A stretch of 64,000 bases of DNA from Winogradskyella eximia. Its GTDB lineage: Bacteria; Bacteroidota; Bacteroidia; Flavobacteriales; Flavobacteriaceae. Positions 24,839-33,360 of the stretch are shown here, piece by piece; within the stretch, counting starts at the first letter, position 1; each line of letters starts with the position of its first letter. Made by a program: the position numbers and the translations under genes. A model generated the notes under the pieces. The model saw only the letters and a list, made by a program, of their open reading frames with translations. It made no database searches and was not told the origin of the DNA. The DNA lies in NCBI RefSeq assembly GCF_003386165.1, contig NZ_QRDV01000001.1:1097998-1161997 (forward strand), written 5' to 3'.

Positions 24839-25276
24839 TTATTGAGGCTTATAAGCCATAACCTTAATTTCAACCACTAAATCAGGATGAGGTAATTGAT
24901 GTACAGCAACGGTTGTACGTGTTGGTCCTGTTTCTTTTTCGAAGAATTCTCCGTAGGCTTTGTTGTAATCGGCAAAGTCATTCATGTTGACTAAAAATGA
25001 GGTAACATCCACCACATCTTTTATGCTCGATCCAAGTTTTTGAAGATTTTTATCGATGTTTTTTAAAACTTCTTGAGTTTGGGTGTAAGCGTTTAGTTTT
25101 TTTGTTCCCATTTCGTCAATAATATCAACTCCTGCAATGGTGTTGTCTGATCGACGAGAACTTGTGCCTGAAACGAAAATAAAATCGCCAACTTGTTTAA
25201 CGTGTGGATAGGCTCCTCTTGGTGTTACTCCTGTCCCTGCAGAAGCAGGAATTTTATCATTTGTTTTACTCATCAT
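24839..25276 (-). CDS. RidA-family protein, probable 2-aminomuconate deaminase
   Basis: 145 aa. The RidA fold is evident: [23 protein letters not shown], then [26 protein letters not shown] and [21 protein letters not shown]. The VHQLPHPD version replaces the VARLPKD with the key Arg of E. coli RidA, as seen in the 2-aminomuconate deaminase (NbaF/AmnD) branch. It would release ammonia from 2-aminomuconate. The N-terminal stretch [10 protein letters not shown] looks like translated repeat DNA (see findings). Two ATGs in tandem at 25276 and 25273; either may be used. Confidence 0.88.
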   Translation of the reverse strand: MMSKTNDKIPASAGTGVTPRGAYPHVKQVGDFIFVSGTSSRRSDNTIAGVDIIDEMGTKKLNAYTQTQEVLKNIDKNLQKLGSSIKDVVDVTSFLVNMNDFADYNKAYGEFFEKETGPTRTTVAVHQLPHPDLVVEIKVMAYKPQ

Positions 25277-25292
25277 TTTATTTTTTTATTCC

Positions 25293-25451
25293 GTTCATTT
25301 GCCTTGATGCAAACGAACCAAAAATCACGATCAATCTGAGGAAATTCCTTCGGAACATTCGCTTTCAGAATTCCGTGCTTGAAGCTTCGCTTCGCATCTA
25401 CATTCCTTCGCTCATTATTTCTGCAGATTGATGTTCAATTCTTTGAATTGA
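25293..25451. repeat. Dispersed ~160 bp intergenic repeat, copy 1
   Basis: Matches copy 2 at 26933-27093. It starts with hairpin GTTCATTTGC / GCAAACGAAC (25293-25318) and ends with perfect hairpin TCAATTC-TTT-GAATTGA (25435-25451). In the middle the two copies share the block from GAATTCCGTGCTTGAAGC to ACATTCCTTCGCTCA with the palindrome GAAGCTTC. It lies just upstream of ridA in the same relation as copy 2 to kmo. No transposase or ORF is inside. Confidence 0.92.
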
Positions 25452-25516
25452 TTTGGGACATTAGTATTTACTAATTATTGTTTTCAATCCCAAGTTTTTT
25501 AATTTTTTGCTAACAG

Positions 25517-26917
25517 TTAATGCAATCCAGCAATTCTGTCGTCTTCTAAAATCGCTTCAGTTTCTACTTTTACTTTTTCTAAAATGTCTTTTAAATTATC
25601 TTCTGATGAAATAATTTTATCTGTTAACATATTTAAAATAGCCTTGTCTTGTGCTCGTCCTCTTAACATCGCTTGTCTGTAACCAATGTTTTCATTAAAG
25701 GTAACCAAACTATATTTTGAAGAATAGGCACTAGGGAATTCTTTTTCTAAAGCCATTTCAATTTTTCGTTTTTCTTGAAATATTGGATTCGCAACATGAC
25801 CTTTCATTTCATGGAAATTGTCAATGGCTAAATCGGCAATGGCATCTGTGTCTTTCTTTCTGTTTTTTTCGTAGGCTTCAAACGTAGCTTCCCAATGGTT
25901 TAAATTCAGGTCTAAAACTTTATCAAATTCTACCACATCTTCAAACGAAGCATTCATGCCTTGACCATAAAAAGGAACTATAGCATGCGCTGAATCTCCC
26001 ATTAATAAAGTGTTGCCTTTATAATGCCAAGGGGAACATTTTACAGTGCCCAAAGCTGCTGTAGGATTTTCGAAAAAATCATCTACCAAATTCGGCATAA
26101 TTTCTAAGGCATCTGGAAATTCTTTTTGAAAGAATTCTGTTACCAATTCTGGTGTTGTTAAATTATTAAAATTGTATTCGCCTTCGCTGTAACTTAAGAA
26201 TAAAGTAACCGTAAAACTACCATCTAAATTTGGTAAAGCAATAAGCATAAAACTGCTTCTTGGCCAAATATGTAATGCGTTTTTATAGGTTTTATAACTG
26301 CCATCTTCTTTTGGTAAAAAGGTTAATTCTTTATAACCATGACTTAAATAGTCTTGAGAAAAACTAAAAAGGAATTTCTTCCCTAAATAATAGCTTTTTC
26401 GTAATGCTGAGCCTGCTCCATCTGTGGCAATTATGCAATCTGCATCTTCAATAAATTCCTCTTTAGAATTGTAATCTTGAAATGTAGCTGTGGTGTTTTC
26501 AAAATCTACAGAGTTACATTTTTTATTGAAATGAATAGAGACATTGTCATGTTTTTCGGCTTCGTCTAGCAATAAACCATTTAATTCACCTCTGGAAATG
26601 GAATTGATGTATTCGTAATCCCTTCCGCTGTAATTAGATAAAAACGTGTTGCCTTCTTTGTCGTGAATCATTCTTCCGTTCATAGGAATGCATAATTCTT
26701 TCACTTTATCTTCAATACCAACGAGTTTCATGGCTTTGTTTCCACGGTCTGAAAATGCTAAATTGATGGAACGACCTGCAGAAATATCTGTAGTTCTTAA
26801 ATCTGGACGCATTTCGTAAACATTGACGTTGTAGCCTCTTTGTCCTAGTCTTAATGCTAATAGGCTTCCGCAAAGTCCTGCTCCAATGATTAGTATGTTT
26901 TGTTTTTTGTTACTCAT
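25517..26917 (-). CDS. kmo: Kynurenine 3-monooxygenase
   Basis: 466 aa from ATG 26917 (MSNKKQNILIIGAGLCGSLL). FAD-dependent aromatic hydroxylase that makes 3-hydroxykynurenine with NADPH and O2. FAD motifs are GAGLCGSLLALRLGQRG with VYEMRPDLR, IIATDGAGSALR (DG motif), and LLMGDSAHAIVPFYGQGMNASFEDV (GD motif). The ORF extends to 27004, but the extra 29 codons are encoded by the dispersed repeat and are not family-like. It is near the full KMO length without the eukaryotic membrane tail. Confidence 0.95.
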   Translation of the reverse strand: MSNKKQNILIIGAGLCGSLLALRLGQRGYNVNVYEMRPDLRTTDISAGRSINLAFSDRGNKAMKLVGIEDKVKELCIPMNGRMIHDKEGNTFLSNYSGRDYEYINSISRGELNGLLLDEAEKHDNVSIHFNKKCNSVDFENTTATFQDYNSKEEFIEDADCIIATDGAGSALRKSYYLGKKFLFSFSQDYLSHGYKELTFLPKEDGSYKTYKNALHIWPRSSFMLIALPNLDGSFTVTLFLSYSEGEYNFNNLTTPELVTEFFQKEFPDALEIMPNLVDDFFENPTAALGTVKCSPWHYKGNTLLMGDSAHAIVPFYGQGMNASFEDVVEFDKVLDLNLNHWEATFEAYEKNRKKDTDAIADLAIDNFHEMKGHVANPIFQEKRKIEMALEKEFPSAYSSKYSLVTFNENIGYRQAMLRGRAQDKAILNMLTDKIISSEDNLKDILEKVKVETEAILEDDRIAGLH

Positions 26918-26932
26918 ATATTTATTTTTTCT

Positions 26933-27093
26933 GTTCATTTGCCTTGATGCAAACGAACCAAAAATCACAATCAAAATATAGGAAATTGCTAAGGCATCGT
27001 TCACTTTCGGAATTCCGTGCTTGAAGCTTCGCTTCGCATCTACATTCCTTCGCTCACTATTTCTGAATTTTGATGTTCAATTCTTTGAATTGA
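26933..27093. repeat. Dispersed ~160 bp intergenic repeat, copy 2
   Basis: Second copy of the element at 25293-25451, same orientation, with the starting hairpin at 26933-26958 and the ending hairpin TCAATTC-TTT-GAATTGA at 27077-27093. It fills most of the 269-base gap between kynU and kmo, starting 15 bases before the kmo ATG. The remaining 27094-27186 has no clear feature. Confidence 0.92.
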
Positions 27094-27186
27094 TTTAGGA
27101 CTTGAATATTTAGTTTATAATTATTCAAACGGATTTTCGTTCCTTTCTAAATCTATATTCTCAACGGCATCTGTATTATTAGAGAA

Positions 27187-28500
27187 TTATGTTAAGCTCT
27201 TTAATATTTCTTTCATTTTTTCAACCATCAAATAAACATCTTCAAATGAATTATACAATGGTACTGGTGCGCATCTAATGACATCTGGTTCTCTCCAATC
27301 GCTAATGACTCCGGCTTCGGTTAATTTATCGTGTAACGATTTATCAGCGTTTAAAACTTGAATAGATAACTGACAACCGCGTTCATCAGGATTTTCTGGT
27401 GTGATAATTCTTATGGTGTCTTCTTCTAAGTCTTTCAGTAAAAACTCGAAATATCCGGTTAGTTTTTTCGATTTTTCTATCACTTTATCAATACCAACTT
27501 CATTAAACATATCTAAGGATGCTTTAATGGCAGCCATTGATAAAATTGGTGGATTACTTAATTGCCAACCTTCGGCTCCTGGTAAGACATCAAACTCATG
27601 TCGCATATTAAAACGTGTGTCTTTGTTGTGACTCCACCAACCTGTAAAACGGTTGAGGTCTTTGTCGTAAGCATGTCGCTCGTGGACAAAACAACCCGAT
27701 AAACTTCCTGGTCCAGAATTCATGTATTTGTAAGTACACCAAACCGCAAAATCGGCTCCAGAATTATGTAAGTCTAAATTGACGTTTCCGGCACCATGTG
27801 CACAATCAAAACCGACTTTACAACCATAACTGTGACCAAGGTCTGTTATACGTTTTAAGTCGAAAAACTGACCAGTGTAATAATTTACACCTCCAATCAT
27901 TATAAGCGAAATTTCGTTACCGTGAGTTTTAAGAATGCCTTCTAAATCTTCATAATTTAATAATTCTTCACCTTCTCTTGGTTTCCAAAGAATTAAACCT
28001 TCCTTGTCATCATAGCCATGATGGCGTAATTGCGATTCTACAGCATATTTATCAGAAGGGAAGGCATCACTTTCAATAAGAATTTTATAACGCTCTTTAG
28101 TTGGTTTATAAAACGAAGCCATCATAAAATGAAGATTCGCTGTTAAGGAATTCATTGTTACGACTTCGATGGGTTTTGCACCAACGAGTTTTGCTGTTGC
28201 GTCTGTTAAAAACTCATGATAAGGTAGCCAAGGATTTTTAGCATCTGTATGTCCTTCTACACCAAGGTTTGCCCAATCTTCTAATTCTTGATTGATATAA
28301 GCTTTTGTTGATTTTGGTTGCAAACCAAGTGAATTTCCGCAGAGGTAAATTAGTTCATTTCCGTTTTTGTCTTTTGGGATATGAAATTGTTTTCTATACT
28401 GAGATAATTCGTCTATAGCGTCTTGTTTTTTTGCGTAATCAAGACCGGGTTGATAGTTGGACAATTTGAAAGGTTTTTCGGTTTGTAACAAAAATAGCAT
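27187..28500 (-). CDS. kynU: Kynureninase
   Basis: 437 aa with ATG 28500. It is a PLP enzyme that splits kynurenine or 3-hydroxykynurenine to (3-hydroxy)anthranilate plus Ala. The PLP Lys motif is VWCTYKYMNSGPGSLSG, the cofactor Asp is in GFDCAHGAGNV, and YLCGNSLGLQPK and WWSHNKDTRF are characteristic. A TATTTTTG element overlaps codons 2-4 (28489-28496), so a TTG start at 28464 (MSNYQPGLDYAK, 425 aa) is a serious alternative. It is first in the minus-strand kynurenine operon. Confidence 0.95.
   Translation of the reverse strand: MLFLLQTEKPFKLSNYQPGLDYAKKQDAIDELSQYRKQFHIPKDKNGNELIYLCGNSLGLQPKSTKAYINQELEDWANLGVEGHTDAKNPWLPYHEFLTDATAKLVGAKPIEVVTMNSLTANLHFMMASFYKPTKERYKILIESDAFPSDKYAVESQLRHHGYDDKEGLILWKPREGEELLNYEDLEGILKTHGNEISLIMIGGVNYYTGQFFDLKRITDLGHSYGCKVGFDCAHGAGNVNLDLHNSGADFAVWCTYKYMNSGPGSLSGCFVHERHAYDKDLNRFTGWWSHNKDTRFNMRHEFDVLPGAEGWQLSNPPILSMAAIKASLDMFNEVGIDKVIEKSKKLTGYFEFLLKDLEEDTIRIITPENPDERGCQLSIQVLNADKSLHDKLTEAGVISDWREPDVIRCAPVPLYNSFEDVYLMVEKMKEILKSLT
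28489..28496 (-). promoter_or_regulatory. Possible kynurenine-operon -7 element TATTTTTG
   Basis: TATTTTTG on the minus strand matches TAnnTTTG and lies just inside the annotated kynU start, 24 nt before the alternative TTG start. No good -33 TTG is seen; the region is AT-rich, so chance is possible. Confidence 0.4.
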
Positions 28501-28617
28501 AATTATATGATATTTCCGTTAATCGATTAATGTAGAAAGTAGTAGAGAATTAAATAGAATTAAATAGTTTTGTGCATATCTTTCAGGCTAAATTTATAGT
28601 CAATAATTATTTTATAT

Positions 28618-30018
28618 ATGCTAAAGAAACTATGGTCTTCATATCACCAATGGTATATTGAATATAGTGGGTTCTCTAAAGGAACCAAACAAGATGACTT
28701 GTCTTATTTTAGGGATAAACTATTTATCTCTATTTTAATATTAATTCTTCCAATTGGCTTAATTTCTTACATTCCGAGTGCTATTATTGGCATCATACTA
28801 GGGAAATGGTTCGTTTTTTATGTAGATACGATTGCTTTTTTTCTTATTTGCTTTTTGTTTTTTAATAATAAAATGAGTTTAAGCTTAAAGAAGATGATTT
28901 TTTCAGCTAATTTATTTTTGTTGTCATTTGCTCTTCTGCTATATGTAGGTTTGGAAAGTAGCAATGGTCTGCTTTTATTTATGCTTTGTGTTTTAGTAAC
29001 ACTATACAGCGGAAAAAAAGCAGGTATTAAAACGGTTGTTTATTCAGGATTTGCATATTTATTAATTGCTATAAGTTTCTATTTTAAAATAGTTGACTTG
29101 ACGGTTTTTAAAGACGAAGTATTTGAAGTCATTGGAATTGTGTTTATTAATAATATTCTATTTATTTTGATGACTGTACTTTCAGTTTCATTTTTAGTTG
29201 ATCGTTTGCATAATGCGCTATTAAAAGAAAATCAATTACAAGAGGCGCTTATAGAAAAACATAAAAATGTATTAATAGCAAAGGAAAGAGCAGAGCAATC
29301 CGATCAGTTAAAATCTGCCTTTTTAGCAAATATTAGTCATGAAATTCGGACACCAATGTATGGTATTTTAGGGTCAGCTGAGCTTTTAAAGGATTATGAA
29401 GCGAATAACGATAAGGATTTTAAAGAATTTGTAGGTATTATAGAACAAAATGGTTCTAAGTTACTTGACGTTATTTCTGGGATATTAAATATTTCTGAAA
29501 TAGAAACAGGTGTAATGAAGATTAATGTTACTACGTTTAATATTGATGAAACAATTTCTACTATTTATAAGCTTTTTTCGCTTGAGGCAGAATTAAAGGG
29601 CGTAAAGTTTGTGCTTAAAAATAATGTTTCTGAATCTTTAAAATTAATAAAATCAGATGAAGCTAAAATTACTATTGTCTTAAAAAAGTTAATAGAAAAC
29701 GCTATAAAATTCACCTCTAAAGGAGATGTTATAACTCTGAGTATTGAGTCTAATAACTCGGAGTTAAATTTTTCTATTAAAGATACAGGTATTGGTGTGC
29801 CTAAAGATAAAATGGAAACTATTTTTAATCCTTTCTATCAAGTAGATATTACCAATAAAAATGCACTTCATGGCTCAGGAATAGGCTTATCTATAGCTAA
29901 AGCTTATGTGAAGTTGTTAGGAGGGAATTTATCTCTTATTAGTAAAGAAGGTGAAGGTTCTACATTTATGTTTAGCATAACAACACATTTAGAAAATCAA
30001 CAAAATCAACAGATATAA
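28618..30018 (+). CDS. Membrane sensor histidine kinase
   Basis: 466 aa. Residues about 35-195 hold five or six membrane spans. A short coiled linker leads to the HisKA domain with the phospho-acceptor His in FLANISHEIRTPMYGILG (about 238-247) and a HATPase domain: LKKLIENAIKFT (N box), IKDTGIGVPKDKM (G1), HGSGIGLSIAKAYVKLLGG (G2). There is no receiver domain and no adjacent response regulator gene, so it is an orphan kinase. It is divergent from kynU across 117 bases; a regulatory link to tryptophan catabolism is only a suggestion from position. Confidence 0.93.
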   Translation: MLKKLWSSYHQWYIEYSGFSKGTKQDDLSYFRDKLFISILILILPIGLISYIPSAIIGIILGKWFVFYVDTIAFFLICFLFFNNKMSLSLKKMIFSANLFLLSFALLLYVGLESSNGLLLFMLCVLVTLYSGKKAGIKTVVYSGFAYLLIAISFYFKIVDLTVFKDEVFEVIGIVFINNILFILMTVLSVSFLVDRLHNALLKENQLQEALIEKHKNVLIAKERAEQSDQLKSAFLANISHEIRTPMYGILGSAELLKDYEANNDKDFKEFVGIIEQNGSKLLDVISGILNISEIETGVMKINVTTFNIDETISTIYKLFSLEAELKGVKFVLKNNVSESLKLIKSDEAKITIVLKKLIENAIKFTSKGDVITLSIESNNSELNFSIKDTGIGVPKDKMETIFNPFYQVDITNKNALHGSGIGLSIAKAYVKLLGGNLSLISKEGEGSTFMFSITTHLENQQNQQI

Positions 30019-30038
30019 CATCGTTTTTATAAAAGAAT

Positions 30039-30070
30039 AAAGCACTTCCATTAAATAATAAAAGTGCTTT
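30039..30070. terminator. Hairpin after the histidine kinase gene
   Basis: Stem AAAGCACTT / AAGTGCTTT (9 bp) with a 14 nt loop, 21 bases after the stop codon. No good T run follows on the plus strand, so termination strength is uncertain. Confidence 0.5.
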
Positions 30071-30174
30071 AATATATATAGACGCCATAAGGCGGAAAAT
30101 GTAAGCTATGCATATTTAAGAAAATTCTTAATACGCGAATCTTACATTATAGATTACAAAAGTAAGTTATATTT

Positions 30175-30855
30175 TTAGTGATCCAAAGTAATGCCAATGT
30201 TTGTAAAATTTAGATTCCATTTACCATCTGCTTTTTTATGGTATGTAGCAATTTTAATGCCTTTATAATCTTTGTAGTTTTCAAAAGTTGTGGTTAGCGA
30301 AGGTTCTTTAGAATTTCCTTTTCTGAAAACCCATTCTCTTATTAAAAAACTTTCATCAAAATAAATATCATAAGCATCTCCAGGTGTGTAACCTCCTTCA
30401 TTTGGATAGGTTATGGTAATCATATCTAATTGTTTTTTACTAATTGGTGATTCAGCTTTTTTAGGTTCTGAAATTGTTGCAGAAGTATCCCAAACCAATT
30501 GAAAAGGCACTAATAACCAAAATTTATCATTAACAAATTTTTTGTCAAGTGATATAGATGAGCTATCAAGTTGTTTCCTGTTATAATATGTTGTGTCTTT
30601 TCCTATTGTAGACCCAACAACATTTGTAGTCGTTTTCCAACTCCAAGAGCGTTCAAAATGAGTATCATTTTGATCAACGTTAAAAGTGAAATCAATGACT
30701 GAAACGTTTTTCCAGTTTTCAAAACCATGAGCATTGGCTATTTTTTCTGCTATAGATAATTGTTTTTCCTCTTCTGTTATTTCAGTTTTTTCTTTGTCAG
30801 ATTTACAATTGAATGCAAGAAATAAGCAGATTAAACTGAGATATAATGGCTTCAT
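30175..30855 (-). CDS. Lipoprotein of unknown function
   Basis: 226 aa. Signal MKPLYLSLICLFLAFNC with the lipid-modified Cys at about 17 and a charged stretch after it (KSDKEKTEITEEEK). The body, from AHGFENWKNV to the end, is beta-rich with many aromatic residues (HFERSWSWKTT, FWLLVPFQLVWDTS, YDIYFDESFLIREWVFRKG) and resembles lipoprotein-carrier-like or DUF6503-type barrels that carry lipids or ligands. I am not certain of the family. It is divergent from the methyltransferase gene with 39 bases between. Confidence 0.8.
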   Translation of the reverse strand: MKPLYLSLICLFLAFNCKSDKEKTEITEEEKQLSIAEKIANAHGFENWKNVSVIDFTFNVDQNDTHFERSWSWKTTTNVVGSTIGKDTTYYNRKQLDSSSISLDKKFVNDKFWLLVPFQLVWDTSATISEPKKAESPISKKQLDMITITYPNEGGYTPGDAYDIYFDESFLIREWVFRKGNSKEPSLTTTFENYKDYKGIKIATYHKKADGKWNLNFTNIGITLDH

Positions 30856-30894
30856 ATTAAAAGATGTTTTAAATTACATGCTAAATTAACCAAC

Positions 30895-31695
30895 ATGAAA
30901 GAGAAAACGAATTATTTTGAAGTTAATAGAGCGACTTGGAATAAAAAAGTTGCTATACATTCACAAAGTGAAATGTATGATTTAGCCGCTTTTAAAAAAG
31001 GGAAAACGTCGCTGATGTCTTATGAGTTAAATGCGTTAGGAAATGTAAAAGGTAAATCCCTATTGCATTTACAATGTCATTTTGGACAAGACACATTAAG
31101 TTGGAGTAGAATGGGAGCGAAGTGTGTTGGTGTAGATTTGAGTGATGAAGGTGTGAAATTGGCAAAACAGTTAAATGCAGAATTACAGCTTAATGCTCAG
31201 TTTGTATGCTGTAATGTTTTAGATACCTCAAGCCATATTTCAGAAACTTTTGATATTGTGTTTACAAGCTACGGAACCATTGGTTGGTTACCAGATTTAA
31301 AACCATGGGCAAAAATGATTGCAGAGCGCTTAAACGTTGGTGGAACATTTTATATCGTAGAATTTCATCCTATTGCTTGGATGTTTGATTACATTGATGG
31401 TAAATCGGAAATGAAATATCATTACAGTCAAGATGAAGTGATTTATGACGAGTACGAAGGAACTTATGCTAATCAAGATTCAAAAATGGTAAGTAAGGAA
31501 TATGGTTGGAATCATGGTTTAAGCGAAGTGATAAACTCTCTTATTGAAGCAGGATTACAAATTGATTACCTTAATGAATATGACGAAAGTCCGTATGATG
31601 TATTTCCGGATTTAGTAAAAACGGATTCAGGTATGTATAAAATGAAAGATCAAAAGTTTCCGATGATTTTTGAACTGAAAGCTACTAAAATATAA
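30895..31695 (+). CDS. Class I SAM-dependent methyltransferase
   Basis: 266 aa. Motif I is LLHLQCHFGQDTLSWSRMGAKCVGVDLSDEG (short pieces: HLQCHFGQDT and GVDLSDEG, about 53-85), then FDIVFTSYGTIGWLPDLKPWA and the post-motif VGGTFYIVEFHP. The opening RATWNKKVAIHSQSEMYD is typical of a small-molecule methyltransferase group (UbiE/thiopurine-like in fold). The substrate is unknown. Monocistronic; ends in a strong bidirectional terminator shared with msrA. Confidence 0.9.
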   Translation: MKEKTNYFEVNRATWNKKVAIHSQSEMYDLAAFKKGKTSLMSYELNALGNVKGKSLLHLQCHFGQDTLSWSRMGAKCVGVDLSDEGVKLAKQLNAELQLNAQFVCCNVLDTSSHISETFDIVFTSYGTIGWLPDLKPWAKMIAERLNVGGTFYIVEFHPIAWMFDYIDGKSEMKYHYSQDEVIYDEYEGTYANQDSKMVSKEYGWNHGLSEVINSLIEAGLQIDYLNEYDESPYDVFPDLVKTDSGMYKMKDQKFPMIFELKATKI

Positions 31696-31700
31696 TATAA

Positions 31701-31732
31701 AAAAGGCCTGAACACATGTTCAGGCCTTTTTT
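31701..31732. terminator. Bidirectional terminator between methyltransferase and msrA genes
   Basis: 13 bp perfect stem AAAAGGCCTGAAC / GTTCAGGCCTTTT with an ACAT loop, A run before and T run after. Serves both convergent genes. Confidence 0.95.
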
Positions 31733-31734
31733 AA

Positions 31735-32406
31735 TTAATGCTTCTCGTCTTCCTTTAATAACTCAGGAAATTTAGCTTTAAATTTATTTAATCTAGGAAT
31801 AGATACATTTCTAATATAACCTTGATTGGGATGTAAACGCTCATAGTTTTGATGATAATCTTCAGCGACCCAGAATTTTTGAAAAGGGTAGACTTCAGCT
31901 GCAATAGTTACATTTAGTTCTTTTGCTAAAGCTGCTTTTTTATCTTCAATAATTTTCTTCTGTTCGTCGTTTTGATAAAATATAATAGAGCGATACTGTG
32001 AACCATTGTCTGGTCCTTGTCCATTTATTTGCATTGGGTTTTGTGAGCCAAAATAGACATCAACCAATTCCGAAAAAGTAATAACCTCAGGGTCATAAAT
32101 GATTTCTACGGCTTCTGCATGGCCTGTTTTTCCTGTGTTACTAGCTTCGTAGGTTGGGTTTTCAGTAAATCCGCCTGCATAACCAGAAATAGATTCTTCA
32201 ACACCTTTAACGCTTTCGTAAATGGCTTCTACACACCAAAAACAACCGCTAGCAAAATAAGCTCTTGCTTTTCCGTCTTTTAACGGAACAACAACAGGTT
32301 CTGCATCAATAACTGCTTGTTGTTTTGGGTTGACTTGCGCTTGGTTTTTGCAACTGAATAATAAGGTAATTGTTATAATACTGAGTAGCTTTTTCATTTG
32401 TTTCAT
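31735..32406 (-). CDS. msrA: Peptide-methionine (S)-S-oxide reductase, exported lipoprotein form
   Basis: 223 aa. Lipobox-like LLFSC (Cys about 18) then a 25-residue linker and the MsrA domain with the catalytic Cys in YFASGCFWCVEA (Cys54; CxxC with Cys57), GYAGGFTENPTYE, TGHAEAVEIIYDP and NGQGPDNGSQYRS. It repairs oxidised Met (S-form) in envelope proteins. The ORF has ATGs at 32406 and 32397; the second gives a more usual signal peptide. Cytoplasmic MsrA lacks the signal, so this one acts outside the cytoplasm. Confidence 0.95.
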   Translation of the reverse strand: MKQMKKLLSIITITLLFSCKNQAQVNPKQQAVIDAEPVVVPLKDGKARAYFASGCFWCVEAIYESVKGVEESISGYAGGFTENPTYEASNTGKTGHAEAVEIIYDPEVITFSELVDVYFGSQNPMQINGQGPDNGSQYRSIIFYQNDEQKKIIEDKKAALAKELNVTIAAEVYPFQKFWVAEDYHQNYERLHPNQGYIRNVSIPRLNKFKAKFPELLKEDEKH

Positions 32407-32520
32407 CAGGTTTATTTCAGAATATCAAAATTTGAATTCTGAGTTTGTAATTTTTCTTTTTCTAATAGTCGTATTAAGATACAATTCCTTAAAACCAATT
32501 ATTTTAAAATTATCATAAAT

Positions 32521-32549
32521 AAAAAAAGCCTTTGCAAATGCAAAGGCTT
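32521..32549 (-). terminator. Terminator of the Nif3/coiled-coil operon
   Basis: 10 bp perfect stem (AAGCCTTTGC / GCAAAGGCTT) with a 4 nt loop and a run of T on the minus strand, 24 bases after the stop of the coiled-coil protein. Confidence 0.9.
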
Positions 32550-32572
32550 AGAAATATTCTATGATGAAAAAT

Positions 32573-33358
32573 TTACTTACTAAGTTTAGCAAATAATTTA
32601 TTCATTTTTACTTTTTCTTCTTCAGCTAGTGCAGCATCAACTAAGATACGTCCACTATGCTCATCAGTAATTACTTTCTTACGAGAAGCAATTTCTACTT
32701 GTACTTGTGGTGGAATAGTGAAGAAAGATCCTCCAGAAGCACCACGCTCAATAGCAACAACAGCTAAACCATTTTTAACGTTGTTTCTAATTCTGTGGTA
32801 AGCTTTTACTAAACGGTCATCAATTTTCTTTTGAAAATCTAATGATTTATCGTTAAGTGCTTCTTCTTCTTTTTCAGTTTCCTTCAAAATTTCGTTAAGC
32901 TCACCTTTTTTGTGCTTTAAATGCGCATTACGATCTTTTAAACGGTCTTTAGTTTCAGAAATAACTATTTTTTTCTGCTCTATTTGCGCCTTAAACTCTT
33001 TAATGTGCTTCTCAGCCAATTGAATCTCTAATTCTTGAAATTCAACTTCCTTAGTTAGTGAGTTATATTCTCTGTTATTTCTAACATTTTTTTGTTGCTC
33101 ACTGTATTTTGTGATTAAAGATTTTGCTTCTTCAATTAAGTTTTTCTTTCCTTTAATATCATCGTCAATAATAGCTAGGCTATCGTTTAACTTTTCCATT
33201 CTTAAGTTAAGTCCTTCAACTTCGTCTTCTAAATCTCTAACTTCTAAAGGAAGCTCACCTCTGACATTTCTTATTTCATCTACTCTAGAGTCAATTAATT
33301 GTAAATCATATAGTGCTCTTAATCGCTCTTCAACAGAAACTTCAGCTTTTTTTGCCAT
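32573..33358 (-). CDS. Long coiled-coil protein with a cysteine-free 'zinc ribbon' C-terminus
   Basis: 261 aa. Residues about 10-190 are an almost continuous coiled coil (hairpin type, CT398/C4-type zinc-ribbon family). The C-terminal part reads IERGASGGSFFTIPPQVQVE and ITDEHSGRILV, where the family normally has two CxxC knuckles (ACGGC..IPPQ and CxxCGRIL). All four metal-binding Cys are replaced here, so no zinc is expected. The gene begins 2 bases after the Nif3 gene, a pairing known from other Bacteroidota. The function is unknown; nucleic acid or protein binding is often proposed for the family. Confidence 0.9.
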   Translation of the reverse strand: MAKKAEVSVEERLRALYDLQLIDSRVDEIRNVRGELPLEVRDLEDEVEGLNLRMEKLNDSLAIIDDDIKGKKNLIEEAKSLITKYSEQQKNVRNNREYNSLTKEVEFQELEIQLAEKHIKEFKAQIEQKKIVISETKDRLKDRNAHLKHKKGELNEILKETEKEEEALNDKSLDFQKKIDDRLVKAYHRIRNNVKNGLAVVAIERGASGGSFFTIPPQVQVEIASRKKVITDEHSGRILVDAALAEEEKVKMNKLFAKLSK

Positions 33359-33360
33359 AA

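Noticed and set aside
27122-27186. Short open frame after kynU that reads TDAVENIDLERNENPFE
   Set aside because: It looks like a protein tail but has no start codon and overlaps the kynU end in another frame; it could be a relic, which cannot be shown from this sequence.
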